From Acanthaster planci (lineage: Eukaryota; Echinodermata; Asteroidea; Valvatida; Acanthasteridae), in assembly GCF_001949145.1 (NCBI RefSeq), contig NW_019091399.1, positions 610,051-672,050 on the forward strand: a DNA stretch of 62,000 nt. Direction: 5' to 3'. The notes beneath the pieces were generated by a model, which made no database searches, was not told the origin of the DNA, and worked only from the letters and a program-made list of their open reading frames with translations. Below are positions 1 through 10,873 of the stretch, in pieces; position 1 is the first letter of the stretch, and each line of letters starts with the position of its first letter. A program made the position numbers and the translations under genes.

Positions 1-357
1 TTGTGTATAAGCTTTAATCGCATTGATAAAGTCCTGTTTGCCGTATCTGTCTTTGTTTGCATAAGGAATATTATATTTTTGTACCGTTTTCAACAGCTGC
101 CGATATGACTGACGCCGGAGATATCTAAATTGTTTTTGATCCTCTTTGATAGCGTTTATTAGTTCAAATCGTGTATGGTGTTTATTTTTAGGTGACGGTA
201 ATGGGATGTTATACCGCTTGACAAAATCTTCTAAAAACGCCTTCTTAAATCGAGTAAAATGTTTTAGTATTGGTCTGTGTAGAAGGTTGCTCATGTCTCT
301 ATTTATATGTAGATCTCTAAAATTTTTATCATTTTTTCTATCGACTTGACTTGACAT
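1..357 (-). CDS. AT-rich open frame, partial at left edge, unknown
   Basis: The minus strand is open for 119 codons from an ATG at 355-357 to the window edge, with no stop. The product is basic and AT-rich in codon use. It shows two similar segments, each with an aromatic-N-I-P core (YNIP) followed by a phenylalanine and an (I/L)-N-A-I helix. These look like repeated short helix-extension-helix (SAP-like) units. I do not recognise the family. The extreme AT bias, unlike the vertebrate-like genes in the window, and the adjoining repeats at 493-616 suggest the end of a large DNA transposon or an integrated virus-like element such as a Polinton/Maverick. That is inference only; a host exon or chance open frame is possible. 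The C-terminus lies outside the window. Confidence 0.4.
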   Translation of the reverse strand, partial: MSSQVDRKNDKNFRDLHINRDMSNLLHRPILKHFTRFKKAFLEDFVKRYNIPLPSPKNKHHTRFELINAIKEDQKQFRYLRRQSYRQLLKTVQKYNIPYANKDRYGKQDFINAIKAYTQ

Positions 358-492
358 GTTTTTTATATATAGGTCATTTATTTAAGGCGGTTTGTTTTGC
401 TTTGAACAGAGCCAAGGTCACTAGTTTAGACCGGAAAAGCAAGGGAAAATCCCTTTTTGTTTGTGAGTGAGTGCTGGTGCAGGCCGGTGCCA

Positions 493-616
493 GTCACGAG
501 TTGTTTAGACAGCCGGGGTCAAAAGTTCAAGGTCAGTGAAGTGGAAATCCCCAGCGCTAGTCACGGGTTGTTTAGCCAGCGAGAGGGGTCAAAAGGGCGT
601 GTGGAAATCCCCGGTT
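493..616. repeat. Two-copy direct repeat of about 67 bp
   Basis: Unit 1 (493-559) and unit 2 (from 560) share in order GTCACGxGTTGTTTAG, a GGGGTCAAAAG block and GTGGAAATCCCC. Further GGTAAAAGGG and GGGCGTGTG echoes follow to about 650. The GC-rich repeats directly abut the AT-rich partial frame at 1-357 and could be the terminal or promoter repeats of that element. Confidence 0.6.
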
Positions 617-819
617 AGTGTGATGGGTAAAAGGGGGTGAAAAGGGCGTGTGATCCAGAACCGGCTCTTTTATACTACTAAGTGCAATTACGCTTACGTC
701 AGTAAATACATACATGAACGTACTTGTACATGTGACATCTTTGATAAGCAAATTGAATGCCAAGAAAATCACACTAGTTCATAAATGTACAACGTAGAGG
801 CACATGAAAGTCTGGAATA

Positions 820-1260
820 CAATACAGGGTGTCCTAGAAAACTGAACCCTGAGGAAAGGGGTTAATATGCCCAAACTATGAGATATGATTATAATGTATA
901 AGGATCTCCGAAAAGTAGAAACAGTATTCTTTATAATGATACCTTGATGGTATCCCTCCTGTCATGCATGACTGAACACCATTGTCTTGAAAATGGGACA
1001 TCCGAACTCAGTTGTAACACTTTGTGTAAACCAGTGAATGAGATTGTTGACCATCTGGGAAAATGTGCGCAAATACCAAGAACATGGGACAAGCCTTAAT
1101 TTGAATAAGGGTTATTGTTGTTCGGGAAGGAGACGCACAGTGCGAACTCCTGAAAACGCTAATGCAGTTCGACAGCAACTTGTCGAACAGCCAAGGGGAA
1201 CTTGTTGCAGCAGGAATGGACTTGGACACGCGGAAGGTGTCTGTGCATAATTAACTGTGA
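820..1260 (+). pseudogene. Decayed DNA-transposon transposase fragment
   Basis: The frame 1038-1250 encodes 70 residues that resemble the N-terminal helix-turn-helix region of Tc1/mariner-superfamily transposases. The order is a YQEHGTS segment, a GRRRTVRTPEN segment (basic, then R-T-P-E-N), then AVRQQLVEQPR. This is the spacing expected between the two helix-turn-helix subdomains. Upstream, ACAGGGTGTCCTAGAAAACT near 824 resembles the GGTGTCC-type ends of such elements. No DDE/D catalytic core follows in any frame, so only a remnant is left. Confidence 0.5.
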
Positions 1261-1320
1261 ATTCGTAACGTGTAAATAATCGATGTGCCCCTGCTATCTT
1301 ATCCAGGACAAACATGACAG

Positions 1321-1441
1321 AGTAGTTCCTGGCAGTCCAGTGGCAATGGTATGAGTAGTTCCTAGTAGTCCAATGGCCATTGTATGGGTAGTTCCTAGTA
1401 GTCCAATTGCAATGGTATGGGTAGTTCCTAGTAGTCCAATA
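1321..1441. repeat. 33-bp tandem repeat, about 3.7 copies
   Basis: Units start near 1321, 1354, 1387 and 1420. Each begins (A/G)GTAGTTCCT, followed by AGTCCA and a CAATGGTATG-like end. Copies differ by a few substitutions. Nothing coding is evident. Confidence 0.8.
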
Positions 1442-2361
1442 ACTGCTTGACAGGAGTTTTCATTGACAGACTATACTCACAGATGAATTATGCAAGGTAA
1501 CGTTGTCGCAATTAGGGTGTACCGGTAACGGAAGTATAATTAAAAAGGTAGATTCCTCGAGCACAGCTGTAAAAGTTCCAAAAGGTCCCGACAGAAGCCT
1601 TTAATACATATTGTTAATTTTGTTGGCTCCGTGAAGATAGTGATGATGCAGATCAGCATAGACCTAAGTGTAAGCCGTTGGAACATTGTGTGTTCAGTGA
1701 TTACACTATTAAACCACCAACTAGATTTACCAAATTTAAAATACAAGAAAATGTTTCATCCTTTAATGAATTTTAACAATAACAACCTTGACAATTAATC
1801 AAAGGATATGGCCAGTAGTTTTTTTTGAGATCTCAAATAAAAAAAATACAAGTATGCGCGCAGAAGAAAAAACCTCTTAACCGGTTTAGCTGCTGTTCTG
1901 ACTCTGATAACAGTCAGTGTCCAAACACTAGGGAGGCTTGAGAATCCACCGTTCAGTTAAGTTCAGTGCTGCTGGTGCACAAGTCCCACTTCAAGGATCC
2001 CTGCAATCTGCCTGGTGGTTCGTCGTCTGAACTCAGGTACAGGAATCTAGATCTGGTCCACACTAATGGAACTGCACAGCCTTGTGGGAACTCCACACTA
2101 TACCATAATATTGTTCTACACCAACGATGTAGGTCAACAACCCTTGCAAACACAATCTGAGGGTGTAAACTGAGAGAAGAAACAGAGCACAATAAACAAA
2201 AGCACCCTCCAAACTAGTCAGCACTATATCACTCTGCTGAATCAAATGTATTTCTGTGGAGACATAATACTGCATGACTACACACTTATGATATTAGCCG
2301 TGTCTGCATATCATTAATGTAACCCTGGTACCCCCATGCACGTATATATGTAAGTCATAGG
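1442..2361. other. Non-coding stretch, nothing recognised
   Basis: Only short chance open frames are present, with no recognisable family and no clear repeat. The last five bases (2357-2361, ATAGG) are the left copy of the target duplication of the following retrotransposon. Confidence 0.6.
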
Positions 2362-2673
2362 TGCAGAGTTCTTACCACCACAGGTTGCTATTCTTTTTGC
2401 CGTTTGAGGGCGCTATTATAACCAGCCGCGCTAACCCGGAAGTAACAGCGTTATAAGTTGTATTTTGGCCATCTAAGTTTTACGCCAGTTTATATGATTC
2501 GTAAGTTCTAACTTTGATAGTGTTACTGTTACATTGTACCCTATATCATTATTGTTCAATGCTAGGGCCTGTTCACACCTTTATGGCATTGTTTACCTGT
2601 TGTTTTGCCCTAAGACTCTATCATCGTTGTTGTAGCAATAAACCTATCAACAAACGAGGAGTCAGTTTCTTCA
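2362..2673 (+). repeat. 5' LTR of the Ty3/Gypsy element
   Basis: 312 bp with TG...CA termini, nearly identical to 7441-7750. It contains a GAGGGCGCT motif near 2407 and AATAAA near 2637, a likely polyadenylation signal for the element. It has a 6-bp insertion (near 2386-2391) relative to the 3' copy. Confidence 0.95.
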
Positions 2674-2686
2674 TGATAGAGTCGAA

Positions 2687-3645
2687 ATGGTGATCGTCAA
2701 GTGCACGGTGCTAGCCTGCACCTTCAAGACCTCCGATGTGTCAGAGCAACTGGCTATTGCACTGCTATTAAACCATGCACTAGCCCACACCCATCCTGCA
2801 CCCACACTAAAAGGCCCAAAACTGGAGCGGCCCAAGATTGATGTTTGCGTGTCAGTGGGCGGTGGGAGGTCTTCCGTGCTGGTTCAGGAATAGGTGGCGC
2901 ATCGGCCGCATCGCATTTATTCCAGTGCGCAGGGACTGTGTTGGGTGACGCCATACTGAAAGCGAACCCCAATGCGGCATCCGACACCCTGCCACAACTC
3001 CTTGCCACGATGCGTTCCCTTGCAATCATTTCAGTAGCCACCTGTGTCCTACGTACCGACCTGCTCCAGTTACGCCAGGAACGAGATGAAGCATCCCGGG
3101 CCTTCTTGGCCAGAGTGCGTGGAAAAGCCGAGCCTTGCGCTATTGCTGCACAGTGTGAATGTGGCAAGAGCGTTGACTACATGGATTACATAGTCCACGA
3201 TGTCCTTCTTCACGGATAGTACGATCCCGACATCCGCCGTGAAGTACTTGGGGTATCAGATATCCTCAAGAAACCGGTCAATGATGTGATCGCCCTCGTT
3301 GAAACCAAAGAAATGGCCCGCAACGCCCTCCCTTCATCTGCCTTGTCCGCTGTATCGTCATTCCGGCGCCAAAAGACTCCGCCCATAACCACTGCGGCAG
3401 CGCCATCCCAAGCCGACCGGAACAAGGAGGCGACATGCCCAGGCTGCAAGGGGGTATTTAAGGTCTTCACTGAGGGGCCACGGGGATGGAATTCCAAGCC
3501 CCATCGGGTCTGCATCACCTGCTTCAGGGCTAACTGCCGGAGAAAAAGCAAGCCCCGCCCCCACCAGGACCCACCACCCAATTTCCAGGCCTTTGAATCT
3601 GGCCCAATATCCCAGATTGCAGCTTTTCAGAACGGTGGCCCTTAA
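2687..3645 (+). pseudogene. Gag remnant of the Ty3/Gypsy element
   Basis: The reading starts at ATG 2687 with a short C-x5-C type segment (CTVLAC), then a KLERPKID motif typical of this invertebrate Gypsy gag. The frame then shifts between 2845 and 2893 into a second frame (W-E-V-F-R-x-G-S-G-I, then LFQCAG). A TAG at 3217-3219 interrupts it, after which the same frame continues to a stop at 3643-3645. The later part holds a cysteine cluster (CPGCKG, then CITCF) that may be a nucleic-acid-binding knuckle. At least one frameshift and one nonsense change make it non-functional. Confidence 0.8.
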
Positions 3646-3839
3646 CCCCAGAACAAGAGAGTGCGCCAACACCGCAGACGTACTTCACCCACACACAACA
3701 CCGTCAACAACCCCCACCCACGAGGCGAGACCATCACATCTTTACCAAGGGCGAGTGGAAGCGAGTCCACCTCCGAGACCTCCCCTGAGTCGCGATAACG
3801 GTTTAAGTCGACGGGTCAGCCCTGAATGGACAGACCAGC

Positions 3840-6800
3840 CCGTGCAGAGCTGCAAACACCCAAGCAGAGGTATCCGCGATCGCAGACAAAGGTGCACAAT
3901 CGGACTTATGGTCACTGGCAAACTTCTTGGCTTGCGGATTCTCCCGCGACGATTTGAACCCTGTTAGCCTCAGCCTTTCAGCTCCCAATCGCTCCCCAAT
4001 TCCGATTGAAGAGGCATTCTTCGCCAAGCTCGCAACGCACCCTCACAGTGGTGGGACGGCGACATGCCGCTCTGTCGTCTACGTGAGTAGCTCTGCAGAA
4101 GCCATGTATCTGTCGGACGAAACGCTACTCAACCTTGGCCTCCTCTCGAATGACTTCCCGTCAATCGATAACGTTCCCAGTGTCAGTGAGCGAGGCCAGG
4201 CCCGTGATCCTAGTGACTCGGGCACATCTTGGGATCCTCCACCCACGAACGCCTTGCAATCTATCAACGACAGATGCCGGGCACCTTATATCCTACCGGT
4301 CGCCATGTGCTCCTGCCCCCACGCAAACCTTCCCATCACGCCCAACCGAGCTGCCGTTCCCGTGTACGGTGGAAAACAACATACGAATGAAAGCTTGGCT
4401 ACTCGAGAGATATGGCTCGTCCACATTCAATACCTGCCCCCACCAAGCATTACCATGTATGGACGGACCCCTGGTAGAGATACACATTGATCCCGCAGCC
4501 ACACCAAAGGTCTGCCACACCCCGGCTAACATCCCTCTGCACTGGCAACAGCAGGTACTCGATGACCTCCGCCACGACGAAGCCCTTGGTGTCATAGAAC
4601 GTGTGCCATACGGAGAACCTGTCACATGGTACCATCGCACGGCGCCCCCCAGTTGGTCTTTCTCCGTTGAACAAGTTCTGTAAATGGGAGACATTCGCCA
4701 CAGAGTCACCCTTCCAGCTCGCTCGTCGTATCCCGAAGGACACATGGAAGTCCGTCACGGATGCCTGGAACGGCTACCATAGTGTCCCCCTGCGGGAATC
4801 CGACCGTCACTTGACTACCGTTATCACACCTTTCGGTCGCTGGCGCTACACGAGGGCACCCCAGGGTTTCTTGTCATCAGGAGACAGGTACAATCGCCGC
4901 TTTGACACCATACTATCGACCTTCGAACGCAAGGAACGCTGTGTTGACGACACCATCCACTTCGACACCAAACTGGAACAGCACTGGTGGCGGACCATCG
5001 ACTTGCTCACACGTGTAGGCCAGGCAAGCATCATGCTAAACCCACACAAGTTCCAGTTCGCCGAAAGAAGTGTAGATTTTGCCGGATTTAGGGTGTCCGA
5101 CTCTACTATCTAACCCCTCCCCAAGTACCTTGACGCCATCCGAGACTTCCCCTCCCCATGTTCCACGACGGATCTCAGAAGTTGGTTTGGTCTCGTCAAC
5201 CAGGTGGCCAACTGTACCCAGCTTCGCGACACGATGGCCCTATTTAAGCCATTCCTCAGCCCACACTGCAAATTCTCATGGACCCCCGAGTTGGAAGAGA
5301 CTTTCCTGGCGTCCAAGGTAGTCATTGTGGAAGCCATTCGCCAGGGCGTGGAGATTTTCGACATAAGGAGGCGGAACGTGCCTCCGCCCCGACTAGTCGA
5401 AGCGTGGCATCGGATACTTCCTCCGCCAGCAACATTGCAGCTGCACATCCGGCATGCCAGACTGCTGCCCAGGGGGGTGGAGGATCACCCTGGCTGGCCC
5501 CCGTTTCTTATCCTCGGCGGAGCAACGCTACGCAGCCATTGAGGGGGAAGCTCTGGCCGTTGCCTGGGGTCTCGAACAGTCGCAGTACTTCACCCAAGGG
5601 TGCAACAACCTCATCGTGGTCACCGACCACAAGCCACTTGTGAAGATCTTTGGAAACCGCACGCTGGTTGAGATATCCAATTCGCGACTCTTCCGTCTCA
5701 AGCAAGGCATCCTCCCATGGCGCTTCGATATCAAGCATATGTCCGGTAAGAGCAACCATACCGCCGACGCAGCATCAAGGCGCCCCTCCCCGTCCAACTT
5801 GGCGACCGACTGCCCATTGGAAATGTCAGGCCGTCCCGACGTTGTAGAGTCAGCCTTGATGGCCTCCATCTGCAATGAAGTCCAAGAGCTCGGCTTGGAC
5901 TCATGGCCCCTCATCGCATAAGAAACAGCAACAGATGCATCCTTTGGCGCCCAACCCCGATGACCCTAATATTGCCAACCCCGGGCCTATTGCCGAGTCT
6001 ATCTGCGCACACGAGGGCGTCCTGTTATACCAAGATCGCGTTGTGGTCCCGCCGTCCCTTCGCCGTCGTGTCTTACAGACGCTCCACGCAGCCCACCAGG
6101 GTACATCCACAATGGAGCAGCGTGCCCGCGCCACTGTCTATTGGCCGGGGATGTCGAGAGACACTCGCGAAACCCGCGAGCGATGTACTGATTGTAACTG
6201 GAACGCCCCCAAAAGCCGCCACACCTCCACTACCATCGCCACCACCGGCGTCACCATTTGAGGCGATATTTGCAGACTTCTTTTATCACGGAGGTGGCCA
6301 CTACCTCATTGTATGTGATCGTCTGTCAGGTTCAGTGGAAGTATACAGCTCAAAGGCAAGCACCAGCCTTGGTGGATTCGCTGGCCTAGTCCACCCCCTT
6401 CGGTCATTCTTCACCACATTCGGTGTACCAGAAGAGATCTCGAGCGATGGCGGCCCGGAGTTTACGGCTAACCATACAGAAGACTACCTCCGTCTATGGA
6501 GAGTCAGACACCGCTTGTCCTCAGTCGGCTCTCCTCAATCGAACGGCACAGCAGAGGTCGCGGTGAAGACAGCCAAATGTCTGCTGAGGTCCAACACGGG
6601 CCCGACCGGTAGCCTCGATCACAACCGCTTCATGCGTGCAATTTTACAGCTACGTAATACACCTGATCCTGACTGCAACCTCTCACCAGCGGAGATAATA
6701 TTCGGCCGTCCGTTACGAGACACACTCTCCTTCGTCAACCGACTGGACAAATTCTCCAATCCCCACATCCGCCCCCTGTGGCACCAGGCGTGAGAGGCGA

Positions 6801-7395
6801 AGGAACAAACTCTGCAAACACGGCTCGCTCGTACCACAGAGTCTCTTAAGGCCCACTCACGTCCCCTCCGGCCGTTGGCAATCGATGAGAAAGTCTTCAT
6901 CCAGAATCAGCAGGGCACCCACCCGAACAAGTGGGACAGATCAGAGTGGTGGTGGAGTCGCCAGGCCACGATCAGTACCAGGTGAAGGTGCATGGATCTG
7001 GACGGCTAACACTCCGCAATCGCCGCTTCTTCCGTGCCTATACACCAGCAACTCTATCCATCCCTTGGAACCTGGCGCCATCACCACAGCTTGCAGGCAG
7101 TGCCGAGCGATGCCCCTCGCCGTGCCATCAGTCCCCTGTGGATCCCCAATCCCACCTCTGGGAGCTTTCGCAACCAATGAAAGTTTGGCCTAGGAGCGTA
7201 CCTACCGATGTGCCACCATCACCAGAAGCGATGAGCCCAACCGCAGCCAATGGGAGCCCCCACGGCCAGGACGTCCAAGATGACCCACCAGTTGCTGTCC
7301 CTGCGTCCGGACCGCCAGCTCACTCACCACGGCCTTGCCGCGTACGCCGGCCACCCAAACGCTACGAACCAGAGACAGGCCAGTGGATCGAATAA
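3840..7395 (+). pseudogene. Pol remnant: protease, RT, RNase H, integrase
   Basis: The pieces lie in order across three frames. The protease active-site triplet at 3885-3893 reads D-K-G instead of D-T/S-G. Reverse transcriptase runs about 4460-5110: K-F-C-K, a TPFGRWRY block and a C-V-D-D catalytic box near 4940, where most families have Y-x-D-D. RT is broken by a frame change near 4650 and a TAA at 5111-5113. RNase H lies about 5390-5800 (TDHKPL). Integrase has an H-H-C-C finger (about 6080-6200) and a D, D, E core: D in ADFF near 6270, D in SSDGG near 6445, and E in AEVAVK near 6555. A stop at 6791-6793 and a frame change near 6930 follow. The C-terminal tail ends at 7395. Confidence 0.9.
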
Positions 7396-7440
7396 CTATA
7401 GTCCGTTGACATATGTTCCTTAGCTCCCCAGACTGGGGGG

Positions 7441-7750
7441 TGCAGAGTTCTTACCACCACAGGTTCTCTTTGCCGCTTGAGGGCGCTATTAATAACCAGC
7501 CGTGTTAACCCGGAAGTAACAGCGTTATAAGTTGTATTTTGGCCATCTATAGGTTTTACGCCAGTTTTACATGATTTGCAAGTTCTAACTTTGATAGTGT
7601 TACTGTTGCATTGTACCCTATATCATTATTGTTCAGTGCTAGGGCCTGTTCACACCTTTATGGCATTGTTTATCTGTTGTTTTGCCCAAGGACTCTATCA
7701 TCGTTGTTGTAGCAATAAACCTATCAACAAACGAGGAGTCAGCTTCTTCA
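7441..7750 (+). repeat. 3' LTR of the Ty3/Gypsy element
   Basis: 310 bp, TG...CA termini, direct copy of 2362-2673. It is preceded by the polypurine tract at 7431-7440 and followed by the ATAGG target duplication. Confidence 0.95.
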
Positions 7751-7755
7751 ATAGG

Positions 7756-9141
7756 GACCGAGCACAAAACTCCATGTCAGGTAATACATGTACATAATAA
7801 TATAACCCAATTTTAGCCGAAAAATTATGGAGAAATCTTAACATGGAAACCCTTAAATCCCCCGCTATGTCAAACAAATTAAGCATTTAGTTACCCTCAA
7901 TTCTGTTTATAGTAAATATGGCACAATCAACAATAATACTGATTTATGGAGTGTTACATGAAAAGTACATACATGTAAATGCAACTGGTACGTGAAATAC
8001 ATGTAAACGGTCTGCAACTGCACACGTGACTATAACCTCATTGAAATGCACGGTGAATTATTTTCTATTCCCAAATATGATACGCACGTTTACCCTTATT
8101 ACTGGGTATGCTTTTAAGCTTACCTGAGAGCCACAGGCTTAATCGGATCCAGAATAATTAGCTTTATATTGGCAAAACTTTGGCGTAACTTAAAAAGATG
8201 AAATCACACGAAGAACATGGCATCAAGCAAGTGAATGACCGAACAGGCGCGCTGTCCCACTCATCACAAGAGGGCGCTATATCATTTTGCAGCGGGCTAC
8301 ATCTATATCCATTATGGTATGACATAACGCTACGTGGATAAAAAAAAATGATTCGTGCATGTAATTATGTGAGAATTGAAATATCTAAGAGTGGGGCAAA
8401 TACAATATATGTGATACAAATATCCCTACATTTATCCAAACCCATAAAATAATCTCAGTATACCAAAGACGGACACATTATTTATTACGTCCTTGCATCC
8501 TCTACAGCTCTACAGTGCCATTCTCGGTTACGTGTGTGTCAAAAATATTAGAAATCCCATTACTTACATTCTTTTTGGGCCGCTGAAAATGACCCAGGGG
8601 TATGTTTCTTTCCATTACGCCATTAATAGCAATCTACTCTTGCGGTAACAGGTCAAATAAAGGTCGGTTACGTGTGTGACATCAGACAGGAACATTTTTT
8701 ACACTAAACGTTATTTTCTAAAAGGTTCAGTAAAGATTAATATTATTGGCATATTAATGGAAATATATGGGCCATTTTCAGATACATTTCTCCATTTAGG
8801 CCTACCTTTGACATGTTTTAATGGTTATTGCTTAAGTTACTCCATGGGGCTTGCGCTAAAAATAAACTCCAAAAGGACAGATGGATGCAATTGCCTCACT
8901 GTCGGTTGCCTTGAATCTGGTAGAAACGTCACTTTGTGCGTATCACAAAAATAATACATGTGTATAATGTGGAGGTAGGGAAATTCCTAAATAAGCGGCA
9001 TCATATCAAGGGCTGGCCGCTTGTCCAACCATGGTCCAACACAACCACCTCCTTTTTTTTTAAATTTTCCCGCAAGTTCTGTTAATTCGCGACCGTTGGA
9101 AGATTGAGGGCGCTGTTCTTTGAAGATATGGGGCAATCAAA
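7756..9141. other. Non-coding stretch upstream of the PH gene
   Basis: No recognisable gene. The region is AT-rich with scattered ACATGTA motifs. An open frame at 8676-8954 (92 codons) has no features I recognise and is probably chance. The segment 8264-8279 (CACAAGAGGGCGCTA) matches the vertebrate CTCF core well. A second GAGGGCGCT lies about 35 bp upstream of the PH gene start codon, near 9107. Confidence 0.5.
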
Positions 9142-10873
9142 ATGGCTACTGACAGGGTAGAGGAAGGTGATGATGGACAAACGAAGGTTGCGTGTATCAC
9201 CACTGCAGATTCAACTCTAAATACTTTGGAAAGAACAACCCTCAATGGGCCTGAAGCAGGTGTGACAGAGAACTTGAAGTGTGGTTGGTTGACTAAGAGA
9301 TCAAAGCTGTCTCATAAATGGGAGAAGCGCTGGTTTCTGCTGAAGAGCAGCATGCTGTATTACGGGAATGATGCAGAAGTATGAAACGTGTTGTTGGGTT
9401 GTTTTCCAACATGGTCGAGGCCTAAATCCTTATTACGCCTATGTCTTGCAGCAGATTATATCAAGTTTTATTCATCTATCAGAATCCCAAGCGAATTTAT
9501 TTCCAAGGTATAAAGTCACCATTCACTGCCTGACTAACAGCAGCATTCACACCAAGACCAAACAATTTCATTAGGCCTATGTCTGTTATGGTTAGGCCCC
9601 TATGCCCCAACGGGAACCTCCCCAAGTTAGCCTAGCCTCTATAGAAAACCTCTCAACCATATCCAAGTTTATTTGACACAGTTCATCTAAGACAAGATAT
9701 TGTAAACAATATGACTTTGGCACATGCTGGGCTTAAGCAGGTAAGTACATGTACGTATGCACACTGGACCACTGTAGTCGGGAAGGTCCGAACTATACTG
9801 TAGTGGGGAATGATGGTATAGTTGGGGGTGTAACAGGCCTAACAGAGGCACAAGCAGGACAAACAGAGACTTATGTGTAATGTACATGTAGGCCTAGGCC
9901 CTAATCACATACTGGGCCTAGATTTACCAGGCCTTATTTTTTACATGTGTGCTGTTGCTTTTCATGCAGTGAATGTTTTGGGGGCACTTAAAAATTACCA
10001 TAAAAATGTGTGATGATGCTTTCAGAATGTCAGATTGTTGACTGGATATCGCTGTGAGGCATCATCATCCAGTGTGACTACGTGCTGGTGCTATGCACTT
10101 GAGAAGTTAGTTAGGATGAGAAATATTTTCTTAGCAATGTAACATCTGCAGGAGGTACATGTACAAGGTGAGCTTTCCCTATCCTTAGACATGCACATGT
10201 ACCTGCAGTCGGAATCTGTGTACAACTGTCGCCCCCCCTCTCCCCACACACACACACAACAGCTTCTGTACAGCATCAGTCCCAAGTATAGTGCTGCAGT
10301 TGGGCTAACCCAACTGTAGTGAGCAAATTTCTGTAGAGTTCTCAACCTTCTCCAGGTTTGAGTGACTTGCACCTGACAGAATTAATGGAAAACATGCCAA
10401 CCTGACCTTGAGCCAAGAAAAAGAATTAGATTCTGCTAGTATGTGTAGCAGATGTGTACATAATGTCCGCACATTGTGGCACACGTGCACAGTGTTGGCT
10501 AGCTGCAGCATTATAGTTGGGACCTTTGCGATGGACAGATGTTATACTTGGGGTGTAACACAACTACATGTATTAGACTTCGTCTGTGCTAAAAGAATGC
10601 GAAGCTGCTCAGCCGTTCTTTAAGTAAACACTGCCTTTTGCAAATCCTCAACAGAATCTGCACAAGAACATTCCACTGAATGGCACCGAAATAGCCGAGG
10701 CCGACGTCGATCGCAAGCAGTTTGTGTTCCGACTGAAGCCCAGTGAGAGCCGGAGGACGTACTACCTGCAGGCGGCTTGTCAGGAGGAACTGCAGGAGTG
10801 GATGCAGGCCATCTGCTTTGCCAAAGCAGCCAGTCGTCAAGGTGGTGCCTCCCAAGCCTGCTCCATACAGTGA
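9142..10873 (+). CDS. Pleckstrin homology (PH) domain protein, two coding exons
   Basis: Exon 1 is 9142-9378 (79 codons, donor GTATGA). Exon 2 is 10655-10873 (acceptor CCTCAACAG). The joint is in phase 0, giving 151 aa. After a 45-residue acidic/polar leader comes a single PH domain. It opens LKCGWLTKRS, has the classic KWEKRWFLL strands, and closes with the helix EELQEWMQAICFAKA containing the near-invariant PH tryptophan. PH domains bind phosphoinositides or proteins at membranes. I cannot place it in a named PLEKH subfamily. The last 10 residues after the PH helix are uncertain. A GT within exon 2 (CAAG|GTGGTG) could be a donor to further exons, and another frame stays open through 10973 with a PPKPAPYSDS segment, so the real C-terminus may be longer. 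Confidence 0.8.

Larger units (their letters stand above)
2362..7750 (+). mobile_element. Ty3/Gypsy LTR retrotransposon, degenerate internal region
   Basis: A full-length insertion of about 5.4 kb. Two direct LTRs (2362-2673 and 7441-7750) both start TGCAGAG and end TTCTTCA. They are flanked by a perfect 5-bp target duplication, ATAGG at 2357-2361 and 7751-7755. A purine-rich tract ending in GGGGGG lies immediately before the 3' LTR. The internal order is gag, protease, reverse transcriptase, RNase H, integrase, which is the Ty3/Gypsy order. The coding region is interrupted by in-frame stops and several frame changes, so this copy cannot encode its own proteins. By eye the LTRs differ by roughly 4-5 percent plus small indels, so the insertion is moderately old. 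I could not identify the primer-binding tRNA. Confidence 0.95.
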
